A stretch of DNA of 64,000 bases. Source: an uncultured Alistipes sp. GTDB taxonomy: Bacteria; Bacteroidota; Bacteroidia; Bacteroidales; Rikenellaceae. The translations under genes and the position numbers were made by a program. Of the stretch, positions 42,560-50,959 are shown piece by piece. Below the pieces are notes generated by a model. The model worked only from the letters and a program-made list of their open reading frames with translations, was not told where the DNA came from and made no database searches. The number at the start of each line of letters is the position of its first letter. Position 1 is the first letter of the stretch. The stretch lies in the NCBI GenBank assembly GCA_947623305.1, contig CANQGQ010000010.1, positions 54,687-118,686 of the forward strand, given 5' to 3'.

Positions 42560-42614
42560 AAGTTTGCTATAAGTTCGCCTAAAGTTTACTGTTTCGCAAA
42601 CTTCCGGCGAACTT
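42560..42614. repeat. 11-bp-phased AAGTTYGC iteron/inverted-repeat cluster
   Basis: AAGTTTGC 42560, AAGTTCGC 42571, AAGTTTAC 42582; inverted GCAAACTT 42596-42603 and GCGAACTT 42607-42614. Confidence 0.75.
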
Positions 42615-42806
42615 TCAAAAACTATACTTACATCGTAAAGTAAAAGGCGTATGTTTTGTTTATAGCGTGCTGAATTCTGAAGTTTCGTGCCAATTTAGCG
42701 CAAATTGAACGTTTCCGTTAAGCCGAGTGCAGAAGCCGGACTTGCCGGGTTATGCTGAGACGAAAAAAGGTGCATGAATATGAACAATTCGACACAGCAG
42801 TACCTC

Positions 42807-43301
42807 TTATTTTACCTCGTAAGAATCAATGAAATTCAGAAGACCGCAAGCTCTTGCCGTATGGAATGATAACTGGTCAAACAGTTGATGTGTTTTCAGT
42901 TGTTCGATAGCTGCTGCCGCATCAAGCACGCCGGTTTCATACAATGAAATCGTGGCATACAACTTATCATTTGCGACCGGACCCATTATAATATCATAAT
43001 CGTGCGAAGTGTCTCCCTTGCGATTGCTTACCACAAAGTTCAGCCATTCGACCGTTGCTCCGCTAAAATGCCTCGTGTTATATTGGGCACTATCCAGCAA
43101 TTTTTCATCAAACTCAAAAACAGAAACAACGGCACGAACATTTTCATCATCGCCTTCCCTGTTCTTCTTTATCTGTGCCCATTTTTCTGCCTGTTCACGG
43201 CTGGTCGTTGTATAAAAGCCCTTTCCGAAATCTGTTTTGGACCGACTTCGGGAAATCGCAGGTTTGCGAACAGTCATTGTTGAGCCATGATACAAACGCA
43301 T
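42807..43301 (-). CDS. DUF3990-type protein (ADP-ribosyltransferase-like fold suspected)
   Basis: MRLYHGSTMTVRKP...SKTDFGKGFYTTTSREQAEKWA; LYHGS and GKGFYTT are ART-like motifs. Confidence 0.65.
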   Translation of the reverse strand: MRLYHGSTMTVRKPAISRSRSKTDFGKGFYTTTSREQAEKWAQIKKNREGDDENVRAVVSVFEFDEKLLDSAQYNTRHFSGATVEWLNFVVSNRKGDTSHDYDIIMGPVANDKLYATISLYETGVLDAAAAIEQLKTHQLFDQLSFHTARACGLLNFIDSYEVK

Positions 43302-43304
43302 AAT

Positions 43305-43733
43305 CTATCTCCGCCTCTTTATATATACATCTATTTCATGCAGAATATATTCGGTTCCCTGAGAATGCAATACTTCAAAATTGTCCCTCAAAAATTTATC
43401 GACACCCAACCTGGCAAACATTGCCAGCACTCCGGCAGACGGAAGATTGTCGCGCAGACGATATTGTTCAATGCAAAAGACCAGAAACTGCAATTCTGAT
43501 TTATAAAATTTCAACTTCTTACCATAAAGTTTCTCCTCCTCCAAAAGTTCATACAGTTGTGCGCCACCGTAATACCATAACTTCTGTTCGGGATCTAAAA
43601 GGTCACGATAAAGGTCCGAATTGTATAGATAGAATAAAGCATCATCCACAGAGAGTCTTTTCTTCTCTGCAATAATCTCTGCCAGTTCCAGAACCTTGAA
43701 CGGAAGAATTGCTATCTCTGTCGTCTGCTTCAT
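43305..43733 (-). CDS. DUF3791-like protein
   Basis: VLELAEIIAEKKRLSVDDALFYLYNSDLYRDLLDPEQKLWYYGGAQLYELLEEE; three bases upstream of the DUF3990-type gene, same strand. Confidence 0.55.
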   Translation of the reverse strand: MKQTTEIAILPFKVLELAEIIAEKKRLSVDDALFYLYNSDLYRDLLDPEQKLWYYGGAQLYELLEEEKLYGKKLKFYKSELQFLVFCIEQYRLRDNLPSAGVLAMFARLGVDKFLRDNFEVLHSQGTEYILHEIDVYIKRRR

Positions 43734-43976
43734 ATACTTGCGCGAACAAATTGTATACCTTTATGTCGCAAAGATAACAAATTTCCGGTCAGCACAGAAA
43801 AGTCTTCAGGGGGAATTTAAGCATCAAAAATAAATTTGAGTCCAATTTTGAGTTCAAAATCAAACATTCGGCTCGAAAATCATTAAAAAATCGCAGATTT
43901 TTTGCCCGTTTTTATAATGGAGCAAAGGATGCTGCCTAATTTTGAGCACAGAAAACAATACTAAAAATTACAAAAT

Positions 43977-44633
43977 ATGAAATGTCTTGCTATTGTCTTT
44001 CAGGGCAGCTATGCACTGCTGGCCCTTTGCCTCGGGACGGCAGGTTACATCTATGTGGTTCACGGACTCGGCGGCGATACCGTAATGGGCGTATTAGCTC
44101 TTGGCATCACCGGCATCTTTGCCGCAATGCTTTACCGGCTCGGCAACTGGTTCGTGCAGGAGGCACTGCCCCAACTTGAACGGATTTATGCACGTCGCCG
44201 TGAAATTCGCACCGCCGCGAAAGCAGCAACGACAAATGTTCCCGTTTCGGTAGAGGATTCGGTATGGGCGGAGATTGTTACCTACACGCGGTGTATTTTC
44301 AAAGAGTATCTGCCGGAGGTTGAAATCGAACGGCTGCTGACAATGCTTGATAACCTGCGTTCAGGCGTAATAAGCGACGAAGCAATTACTCGCCCGTTAG
44401 TTCAGGCCAACGGATTGACCGTAACCGACCTCTTCCACTACGGTTGGAATGTATGGATGCGAACGCAACTCTGTTCCCGCCGGCGGATGTGCAGTTTTCT
44501 GCGGCAGGCATTCCCGAATACGCTCGGTCATATCGCCGTCGAAACTATCTACTCGAAGATGACAAAAGATTACGGACCTTACTCTATCCCGTTGGTGGAG
44601 GTCGGAAAGGAACTCTGCAGACACACGATTTGA
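43977..44633 (+). CDS. mobile-element hypothetical membrane protein
   Basis: 218 aa with two N-terminal TM segments, then soluble domain. Confidence 0.6.
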   Translation: MKCLAIVFQGSYALLALCLGTAGYIYVVHGLGGDTVMGVLALGITGIFAAMLYRLGNWFVQEALPQLERIYARRREIRTAAKAATTNVPVSVEDSVWAEIVTYTRCIFKEYLPEVEIERLLTMLDNLRSGVISDEAITRPLVQANGLTVTDLFHYGWNVWMRTQLCSRRRMCSFLRQAFPNTLGHIAVETIYSKMTKDYGPYSIPLVEVGKELCRHTI

Positions 44634-44740
44634 TCATTGCATAATCATAGACGGTGTAAACATGGATTTGCACCGTCTTTTTTGTTTGGGAATATGTTTA
44701 TGTCCTAAAAAATAACCTATTAAAATCTGTCAGATACATT

Positions 44741-44789
44741 CGGTTACGGTTATTCGTCGGTTGTGTGCGGTTATATCCTGAAATAACCG
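44741..44789 (+). promoter_or_regulatory. CGGTTAT operator array, second copy, upstream of the HTH gene
   Basis: CGGTTAC, CGGTTAT, CGGTTGT, CGGTTAT, inverted ATAACCG at offsets 0, +6, +17, +27, +42. Confidence 0.7.
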
Positions 44790-44846
44790 TCTGAACCCAT
44801 TCCCAGTCTGTTCCTTTGCAGCACAAACAATTAAGATTCAACGTGT

Positions 44847-45218
44847 ATGCAGGAAACATTATCATTCGAGGCGATGCCTCAGGCCATCTTGGAACTGATG
44901 CGCAAGGTGGACACACAGCGCGCCGACATCAGCGAACTCAAAGAACGCTGTCAGCCTCTGGTCGATGAGCTGATGATCGGCATCGACGAGGCGTGCAAAA
45001 TTCTTCAACGCGCCAAATCGACCGTCTATGCACTTGCGCAGGCGCACAAGATTCCTTTTTATCAACCCGGCAAAATGCTTCAGTTCAAACGTTCGGAGTT
45101 GATGGCATGGATGGAGAGCGCCCGTCAGGGGACCTCGGCGCAGACACGCGACTCCATCATCGAGGATATGCAGCGCGGTGTCCGCCACAAACCGAAATCA
45201 AACTGGGGGATGCAGTGA
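44847..45218 (+). CDS. helix-turn-helix (excisionase-type) protein
   Basis: LMIGIDEACKILQRAKSTVYALAQAHKIPFYQPGKMLQFKRSELMAWMES. Confidence 0.85.
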   Translation: MQETLSFEAMPQAILELMRKVDTQRADISELKERCQPLVDELMIGIDEACKILQRAKSTVYALAQAHKIPFYQPGKMLQFKRSELMAWMESARQGTSAQTRDSIIEDMQRGVRHKPKSNWGMQ

Positions 45219-45922
45219 TGAAGTACATTGATTTGCTGAACCGGTTCTGGGAGGCGAACCGTGCCGACCGCTTCACCACTGCCGAGCGGGAACTCTACTA
45301 CTATCTGCTGAACGAGTGCAATCACAACTATTGGCGGATGCCCGTACCATGTTCGACTTCGGTCGTGTGTGCCGTCATCGGCATGAACCGTGCCTCATTA
45401 GTGCGCGCACGTGAGGGGCTGCGCCGCCGCGGACTTATCCTGTTCGAGGAAGGAGGGCAGAACTCCCGCGCCCCGACCTACACCATTCTCGACACAGCAC
45501 ATGATACCGGTAGTGCAACCGCTTCTGCAACTGCTGACGATACCGCCGATGCAACCTCTTATACAACACAAAAGAGCAATACAAATACATCTTCAAATAC
45601 AGATGCGCCGATTCCGATTGATGAATTGGAACGTCGGCTACTGGCGGACCGCGAGTGGCACGAACAGATCGTGCGCCAACTTGCCGCGAGCGGCAAGTCT
45701 ACTGATGCAGATACACTTACGGATTGGCTGCGGCAGTTCTTCAACTACCTGCGTATCTGCAAATATGAAAAAAGGGAAGAAAAAGAGTGCCGAAGCCACT
45801 TTTACAACAAACTTTTGAAGGAATATTCGAAATATGGAACTGACAAACAAAAACAATATGACCGGCGTCGGGGAGTTGAAGTCCCGACTGCTTCGCCGGA
45901 AGATTACGAAGGTGCATTTTAG
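45218..45922 (+). CDS. replication-associated winged-helix-like protein of mobilizable element
   Basis: MKYIDLLNRFWEANRADRFTTAERELYYYLLNECN...SVVCAVIGMNRASLVRAREGLRRRGLILFEEGG; start overlaps previous stop (TGATG). Confidence 0.65.
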   Translation: MKYIDLLNRFWEANRADRFTTAERELYYYLLNECNHNYWRMPVPCSTSVVCAVIGMNRASLVRAREGLRRRGLILFEEGGQNSRAPTYTILDTAHDTGSATASATADDTADATSYTTQKSNTNTSSNTDAPIPIDELERRLLADREWHEQIVRQLAASGKSTDADTLTDWLRQFFNYLRICKYEKREEKECRSHFYNKLLKEYSKYGTDKQKQYDRRRGVEVPTASPEDYEGAF

Positions 45923-46521
45923 GCTGCCGATGAATGTTGCGCAGGCACGCGATGCCCTGCTGGCTGCCGTTCAGGCAGAGGTCGAATACCGGCGGCGACC
46001 CTTTTCCGTGACCAATGCTCTGTCCGAACAAATCGACCGTATGGCAACATGGCTTACGGGCGATTCCTCCAAATTTGCGGCAGTCCTGTGCGGCGGCTGC
46101 GGGAATGGCAAAACCACCTTCGTGAAAGCCTTTCAGAACATGCTCAGTTATCTGAACATCCCTGTTCCCGACGGACACGGAAAGACCTACGGAATGCGCA
46201 TCTGCAATGCACGAGAGGTTGCCGGCGTCGCGCGGACGGATTATCCGGCGTTTCTTACGCTGACGCGGATTCCGATGCTCGCTATTGACGACGTGGGTAT
46301 CGAGCCTTTGGAAGTGATAGAGTATGGCAATGCTGTGAGTAGAGTTGCTGACCAGACGTTACGACGAGCAACTGTTTACTATTATGACCACCAATCTCAC
46401 ACCCGAAGGTATCCGCAAGCGTTACGGCGACCGGATTGCCGACCGGCTCAACGAGATGGCGATAGTCATACCCTTCAAGAATCCTTCTTATAGAACCGAC
46501 TGCGCTTCGCTTGCGGAGTAG
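45834..46521 (+). pseudogene. DnaC/IstB-like ATPase, frameshifted at ~46335-46345
   Basis: VLCGGCGNGKTTFVKAF Walker A; reading resumes in another frame as LLTRRYDEQLFTIMTTNLTPEGIRKRYGDRIADRLNEMAIVIPFKNPSYRTDCASLAE*. Confidence 0.8.
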
Positions 46522-46605
46522 CCAAAATAAACACTTGTGGTGTTTTGCAAGAAATACCCATGTCGTACAAAATGGCGCTGCCATTCCGCACTTCCAATGG
46601 ATTCC

Positions 46606-46635
46606 TGTCCCGCTCGCAGGCTCGCACGGGGTTGA
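46606..46635. other. candidate oriT region
   Basis: CCCGCTCGCAGGCTCGCACGGGG immediately upstream of mobC; GC-rich inverted/direct repeat in an otherwise AT-rich intergenic region. Confidence 0.35.
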
Positions 46636-46673
46636 CTATTATACAATAACTTTTAATACTCATTGAACTTGAT

Positions 46674-47045
46674 ATGAACGAAGAAGAACAGGAGAAAAGT
46701 GGCACGACCCGCAGCCGCCGTATAGAAGCGCGGGTAACCGATGCGGAACTGGACCGCATCGTCGCACTGGCAGCGCAGTGCGGTCTGACATTGAGCGGCT
46801 ACCTCCGCCGGTGCGCGCTGGGACAGCATCCCAAACAGAGGTTGAATGACCGCGAGATTGAAGCCTTGTGCAGTCTGACGGATGCGCGGGCGGAACTTAT
46901 CCATATCCGCAATGCCCTCAAAGGGCGCAGCCGGCAGGAGCGGCAGCGATACTTCGGCAATCCCCGCTTTATGGAGCAGTGGATTGTGGCAGTGAACCGC
47001 CTTGTCGAGCAGTGGGACAATATCATCCGAAACATCAGTCAATAG
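46674..47045 (+). CDS. MobC-like relaxosome accessory protein
   Basis: TRSRRIEARVTDAELDRIVALAAQCGLTLSGYLRRCALG...NRLVEQWDNIIR. Confidence 0.8.
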   Translation: MNEEEQEKSGTTRSRRIEARVTDAELDRIVALAAQCGLTLSGYLRRCALGQHPKQRLNDREIEALCSLTDARAELIHIRNALKGRSRQERQRYFGNPRFMEQWIVAVNRLVEQWDNIIRNISQ

Positions 47046-47105
47046 CCTAATGGAGCAACCGAGAGAACTTGCATTAACCAATCAACACAAAACCGATTAT
47101 CCGTT

Positions 47106-48365
47106 ATGATAGCCAAAGCAGCAGTTATATCACACGGCGCAAATGCTGTCCGTTATGCCACCGAGAAAGACAAATCAGAGATTATAAAACTCAACCGCCT
47201 GCCCGACGATATTCCCTTCGAAGGCATCTGGCAGCGAATGGTCATTCATCAGAAAAAGTTCGAAGCAAAATTGAGCCGTCATCGCCCGTTGCAGAACAAT
47301 GCTATCCGTATCGAGGCATCCCCAGCCCGGGACGAATCGGAGGGGTGGACGCACGACGACTGGGAGCAGTTGGCGCATGATTTTGTGCAGGAGTTCGATG
47401 CGGTCAATTTGTCCAAGCGGGCTGGTCGCGCAAGTGCGGTACGGACAAACCTCGAAGGCAGCCAGTATGTGGTGGCACTCCACCGCGACAGCCGCTCGGG
47501 AATCGCCCATCTGCACATTGTTGCCAACCGTGTCGATATGGAGGGCAATGTGAACGATGCCCATTTCATCTACGAGCGGGCGATGGAGGCGGCACGGCGT
47601 ATCAACATACAACGAGGCTGGCTGACCGCCGAGGAGCGCAGCGAGCAGAACCGTCAGCAGATAGCCGACGACTGTCTCGACATTCTGCGTCAGATGTCCA
47701 AATTCGACTGGGAGGAGTATGTGCAGCGGCTCGTGCGCAAAGGCTATGTCGTAAACTTGAAGCGCGATTCGAAGGAAATTGTTCGCGGCTACACCGTCGG
47801 CAAAGGCAACTCGGTCTACAAATCCTCCCAACTCGGCACAGGTCGTCATCTGACACCCTCGAAGATAGAACAGACTTGGCTGAGTTTGCATCCGGTCGAA
47901 CAGACTGCGGCGGCAGGAGCAACCGTAAATTCAAAGGTGCAGTCGACCAAGGAAACGAGTCCGCAGCAGACAAGTCAATCGGCAGACCAATCGGTGACCA
48001 ATGTGGCAACGCAGCCATGTGTCGAGCCGATACTTATTGTACACTATGACATCGAGGTTGCAGACAAACACTACAGGGTCGATATTCCGAAAACAGCAGA
48101 CTCAGCTATTGCCGATGTCCTGTCGCTTGCCTATACCGAAGAGTTCGCTGCCGGCATCATAGAGATGCAGAAGACCGCCGTCTTGCTCTTTGCCGGATAC
48201 GTTGATGCAGCAATCGCGATGTCCGAATTGCACGGCGGTGGCGGCAGCGCACCTTCATCCGGCTGGGGACGCGACAAAGACGATGACGAGTGCGAATGGG
48301 CACGCCGCTGCGCCCGTATGGCAATGGAAATGAGTCGTCCGCAAAGACGCGGCTGGCGGCGGTAA
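47106..48365 (+). CDS. relaxase/mobilization nuclease
   Basis: VVALHRDSRSGIAHLHIVANRVDMEG (HxHxxxN relaxase motif). Confidence 0.9.
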   Translation: MIAKAAVISHGANAVRYATEKDKSEIIKLNRLPDDIPFEGIWQRMVIHQKKFEAKLSRHRPLQNNAIRIEASPARDESEGWTHDDWEQLAHDFVQEFDAVNLSKRAGRASAVRTNLEGSQYVVALHRDSRSGIAHLHIVANRVDMEGNVNDAHFIYERAMEAARRINIQRGWLTAEERSEQNRQQIADDCLDILRQMSKFDWEEYVQRLVRKGYVVNLKRDSKEIVRGYTVGKGNSVYKSSQLGTGRHLTPSKIEQTWLSLHPVEQTAAAGATVNSKVQSTKETSPQQTSQSADQSVTNVATQPCVEPILIVHYDIEVADKHYRVDIPKTADSAIADVLSLAYTEEFAAGIIEMQKTAVLLFAGYVDAAIAMSELHGGGGSAPSSGWGRDKDDDECEWARRCARMAMEMSRPQRRGWRR

Positions 48366-48426
48366 ACTTTTATATGATTAAACTCTGGCAATTAGACAAA
48401 CAAAGACCTCGGGAATCGACAATTTG

Positions 48427-48936
48427 ATGCAGGAGATAGACACGCAGACTGCCAAACAGCACGAGGCGGCGGTTACGACGGAGCATATTGAAGGACTGAA
48501 GCGGCTGAACGATACTTTGCAGGAGAGTATCGTTCAACTCAAAGACGCAAAAGCCGGCATGGATGATGCGCGGGAGGTCTGTGAGAACATATACAAACGT
48601 CTTTGGGGAATTATCGACGCAATCCGCGTATCGCTGTTGCGAGCCGAGAACACCCGCATCAAAGCCCATATCGACGAAACCGAGTTGCTGAAACTTTCAT
48701 TGTTTTCCGACGAATTTCTTAAAACTGAGGAACAAATGCTCAACCAGCATTGGGAGAAACAGAAACAACTCTGGCACACTTCCCTCACCGAGCAACGCCG
48801 CAACCTCGAATCCAACGACGGCATCTGGCTCTCAAGATCCGCATTTCACACCCTGCTATGGTTCTTCCTCCTGCCACTTTGCTATACCATTATCTCGATA
48901 GGCTACTTCTTGTCAGCGTTTTTCGGAAAGGGATAG
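48427..48936 (+). CDS. mobilization-cassette hypothetical protein (coiled coil, C-terminal TM)
   Basis: Coiled-coil-rich 169 aa ending LLWFFLLPLCYTIISIGYFLSAFF. Confidence 0.6.
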   Translation: MQEIDTQTAKQHEAAVTTEHIEGLKRLNDTLQESIVQLKDAKAGMDDAREVCENIYKRLWGIIDAIRVSLLRAENTRIKAHIDETELLKLSLFSDEFLKTEEQMLNQHWEKQKQLWHTSLTEQRRNLESNDGIWLSRSAFHTLLWFFLLPLCYTIISIGYFLSAFFGKG

Positions 48937-49109
48937 TCAACTTGTCCCGTGCTTGTCCTGTATTTTCCTGTCAAAGGGGTGCAATTTATAATAGTGGCGA
49001 TACACTTATTGAATATATAGCCGCTTGTTGGTTTTTTATTGCCCCTAAATAGTGCATATTGAAAAATTTTCAGTATCTTTGTGAATTATCAAATATAATC
49101 CGGATATAC

Positions 49110-49307
49110 ATGAAAGATGTCAATAGGTTAAAGTTGGTTCTTGTTGAGCAGAAGAAAACTGGGAAATGGCTAGCAGAACAGCTGGACAAAGATCCTTCTA
49201 CTGTCTCTAAATGGTGTTCAAACACTACTCAACCGACATTAGATACTCTTGTCAAAATAGCGAAAGTGTTAAACATTGATATTAAGGAGTTGATAAATGA
49301 TAAATAA
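49110..49307 (+). CDS. XRE-family HTH regulator
   Basis: RLKLVLVEQKKTGKWLAEQLDKDPSTVSKWCSNTTQPTLDTLVKIAKVLNIDIKELI; TATCTTTG box 49074-49081. Confidence 0.9.
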   Translation: MKDVNRLKLVLVEQKKTGKWLAEQLDKDPSTVSKWCSNTTQPTLDTLVKIAKVLNIDIKELINDK

Positions 49308-49368
49308 GAATCCAGACATGAAGAAGCCTGTATTATTAGGTTATGAAATAAAAAGATTGTAGTGTAGT

Positions 49369-50457
49369 ATGCAAGTTCCGCAGTCGGACATATTAACCAC
49401 AAGTCGGTTAGGCGACGTCTTCAATAAGACGGTTGCAACGTATAAATACTTTTGGTTTGTGTCGATCATGCAGATACACGCCAAAATGGATAATCCACGA
49501 ATAAGTGTTTGGGATATAGTGATTCGAATGGTTGCTAATGCGTGGTATCCGATTCATTATTTCCGATTGTCTTTCGGTAAAAGCGATTCATTGTTTGATA
49601 TTGTGATGGAATTGCATCGTATTACGCAAATTTCGATTGATGCAAATACTGAAACAATTATCGAAGAATTGACGAGCCGATTGAACGATAGGCAAATCAA
49701 GAAACAGTTGAATACGCTGACGCAAAACGTCCCGTATCGCTTTTTGCGCCCGTGGATTGATACGTCCGACGATAAAGAGATGGTGCATCGTTCTCAATCA
49801 TTAGAAAATAATTGTTTGTATTCATTACATAAAGATGGCTCGGATTTCTATATTATATTAAATCCTGCATGGAACACCTATCTGCACAATAACTACAATA
49901 TCTTGGTGGATTTTGCCTATTGGAATCTGACCCTATTTCTCCAAGCACGCAATCCAAATGTTCCTGCGATCTCGAATAAATTGATTCGCCCAGAGATAAG
50001 GGCTTCTTTATCGGCTCAACACCGTTATTGGGATACAGTCATGAATATTGGTGGCTCAATTCACTGCATCTATACAGGTAAAGAACTTCATCCGTCGGAT
50101 TATGATCTCGATCATTTTATCCCGTGGAGTTTTGTATCGCATGATTTGTTGTGGAATTTGATTCCGGCGGATGGTAGCATAAATTCATCGAAAAGTAATA
50201 AACTTTCGGATATAAATTACTACCTACCCAAACTGTCGGAAGTTCAACATAAATCTTTGAAGATGATGCTTGCTGCAAATAAAGAACCCAAAGTGCTGGA
50301 AGATTTCATCTCATTGGGTTATACAGCACGGGAATTGGCAAATATGGATAGTCTACGGTTCAGAGAACTATATGAGCGAACTTTTGTTCCGATGAATCAG
50401 ATTGCGCTCAATATGGGTTTTGAAACATGGAAATATCAGGGTGTATGGAAACAGTAA
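49369..50457 (+). CDS. HNH endonuclease domain protein
   Basis: CIYTGKELHPSDYDLDHFIPWSFVSHDLLWNLIPADGSINSSKSNKLS; uncharacterised ~230-aa N-terminal region. Confidence 0.8.
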   Translation: MQVPQSDILTTSRLGDVFNKTVATYKYFWFVSIMQIHAKMDNPRISVWDIVIRMVANAWYPIHYFRLSFGKSDSLFDIVMELHRITQISIDANTETIIEELTSRLNDRQIKKQLNTLTQNVPYRFLRPWIDTSDDKEMVHRSQSLENNCLYSLHKDGSDFYIILNPAWNTYLHNNYNILVDFAYWNLTLFLQARNPNVPAISNKLIRPEIRASLSAQHRYWDTVMNIGGSIHCIYTGKELHPSDYDLDHFIPWSFVSHDLLWNLIPADGSINSSKSNKLSDINYYLPKLSEVQHKSLKMMLAANKEPKVLEDFISLGYTARELANMDSLRFRELYERTFVPMNQIALNMGFETWKYQGVWKQ

Positions 50458-50915
50458 AAATCAATCATCCATATCTCACAGCCATAAAGCGCTCGGCATT
50501 ATCCGCCCCGGTCCGCTATCTATTGAAACATAATTTATTGAAAGGTAATATCTTGGATTTTGGATGCGGATTTGGATATGATACGGACGAGCTCAAACGG
50601 CAAGGCTTTGATATAACGGGGTATGACAATTACTATCGACCTGAATATCCACAAAGAAAATTTAATACGATTATCTGTATCTATGTGCTAAACGTACTTG
50701 AACCTTATGCACAGGCAGAGGCAATGGCAGATATTGAAAACCTATTGGCTCCAAATGGCACGGTCTATTTTGCAGTTCGTCGAGATTTGACGGTTGAGGG
50801 TTTCCGCTTCCATACCATACACAAGCAGTACACCTACCAATGCAATGTCCGGCTACCATTTCGGAGGTTGACCTGTAATAAAATTTTTGAGTTATATCAG
50901 TACATAAACAGTTAA
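50445..50915 (+). CDS. small class I SAM-dependent methyltransferase
   Basis: GNILDFGCGFGYDTDELKRQGFDITGYDNYYRP...FNTIICIYVLNVLEPYAQAEAMADIENLLAPNGTVYFAVRRD; overlaps 3' end of the HNH gene. Confidence 0.8.
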   Translation: METVKINHPYLTAIKRSALSAPVRYLLKHNLLKGNILDFGCGFGYDTDELKRQGFDITGYDNYYRPEYPQRKFNTIICIYVLNVLEPYAQAEAMADIENLLAPNGTVYFAVRRDLTVEGFRFHTIHKQYTYQCNVRLPFRRLTCNKIFELYQYINS

Positions 50916-50959
50916 TAATAAATAATATAAACTACTAATTGGTATAGTAAATTTATACA

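Noticed and set aside
49369-50457. HNH protein as a Cas9-like or homing endonuclease
   Set aside because: No RuvC motifs, bridge helix or CRISPR nearby, and not embedded in an intron or intein
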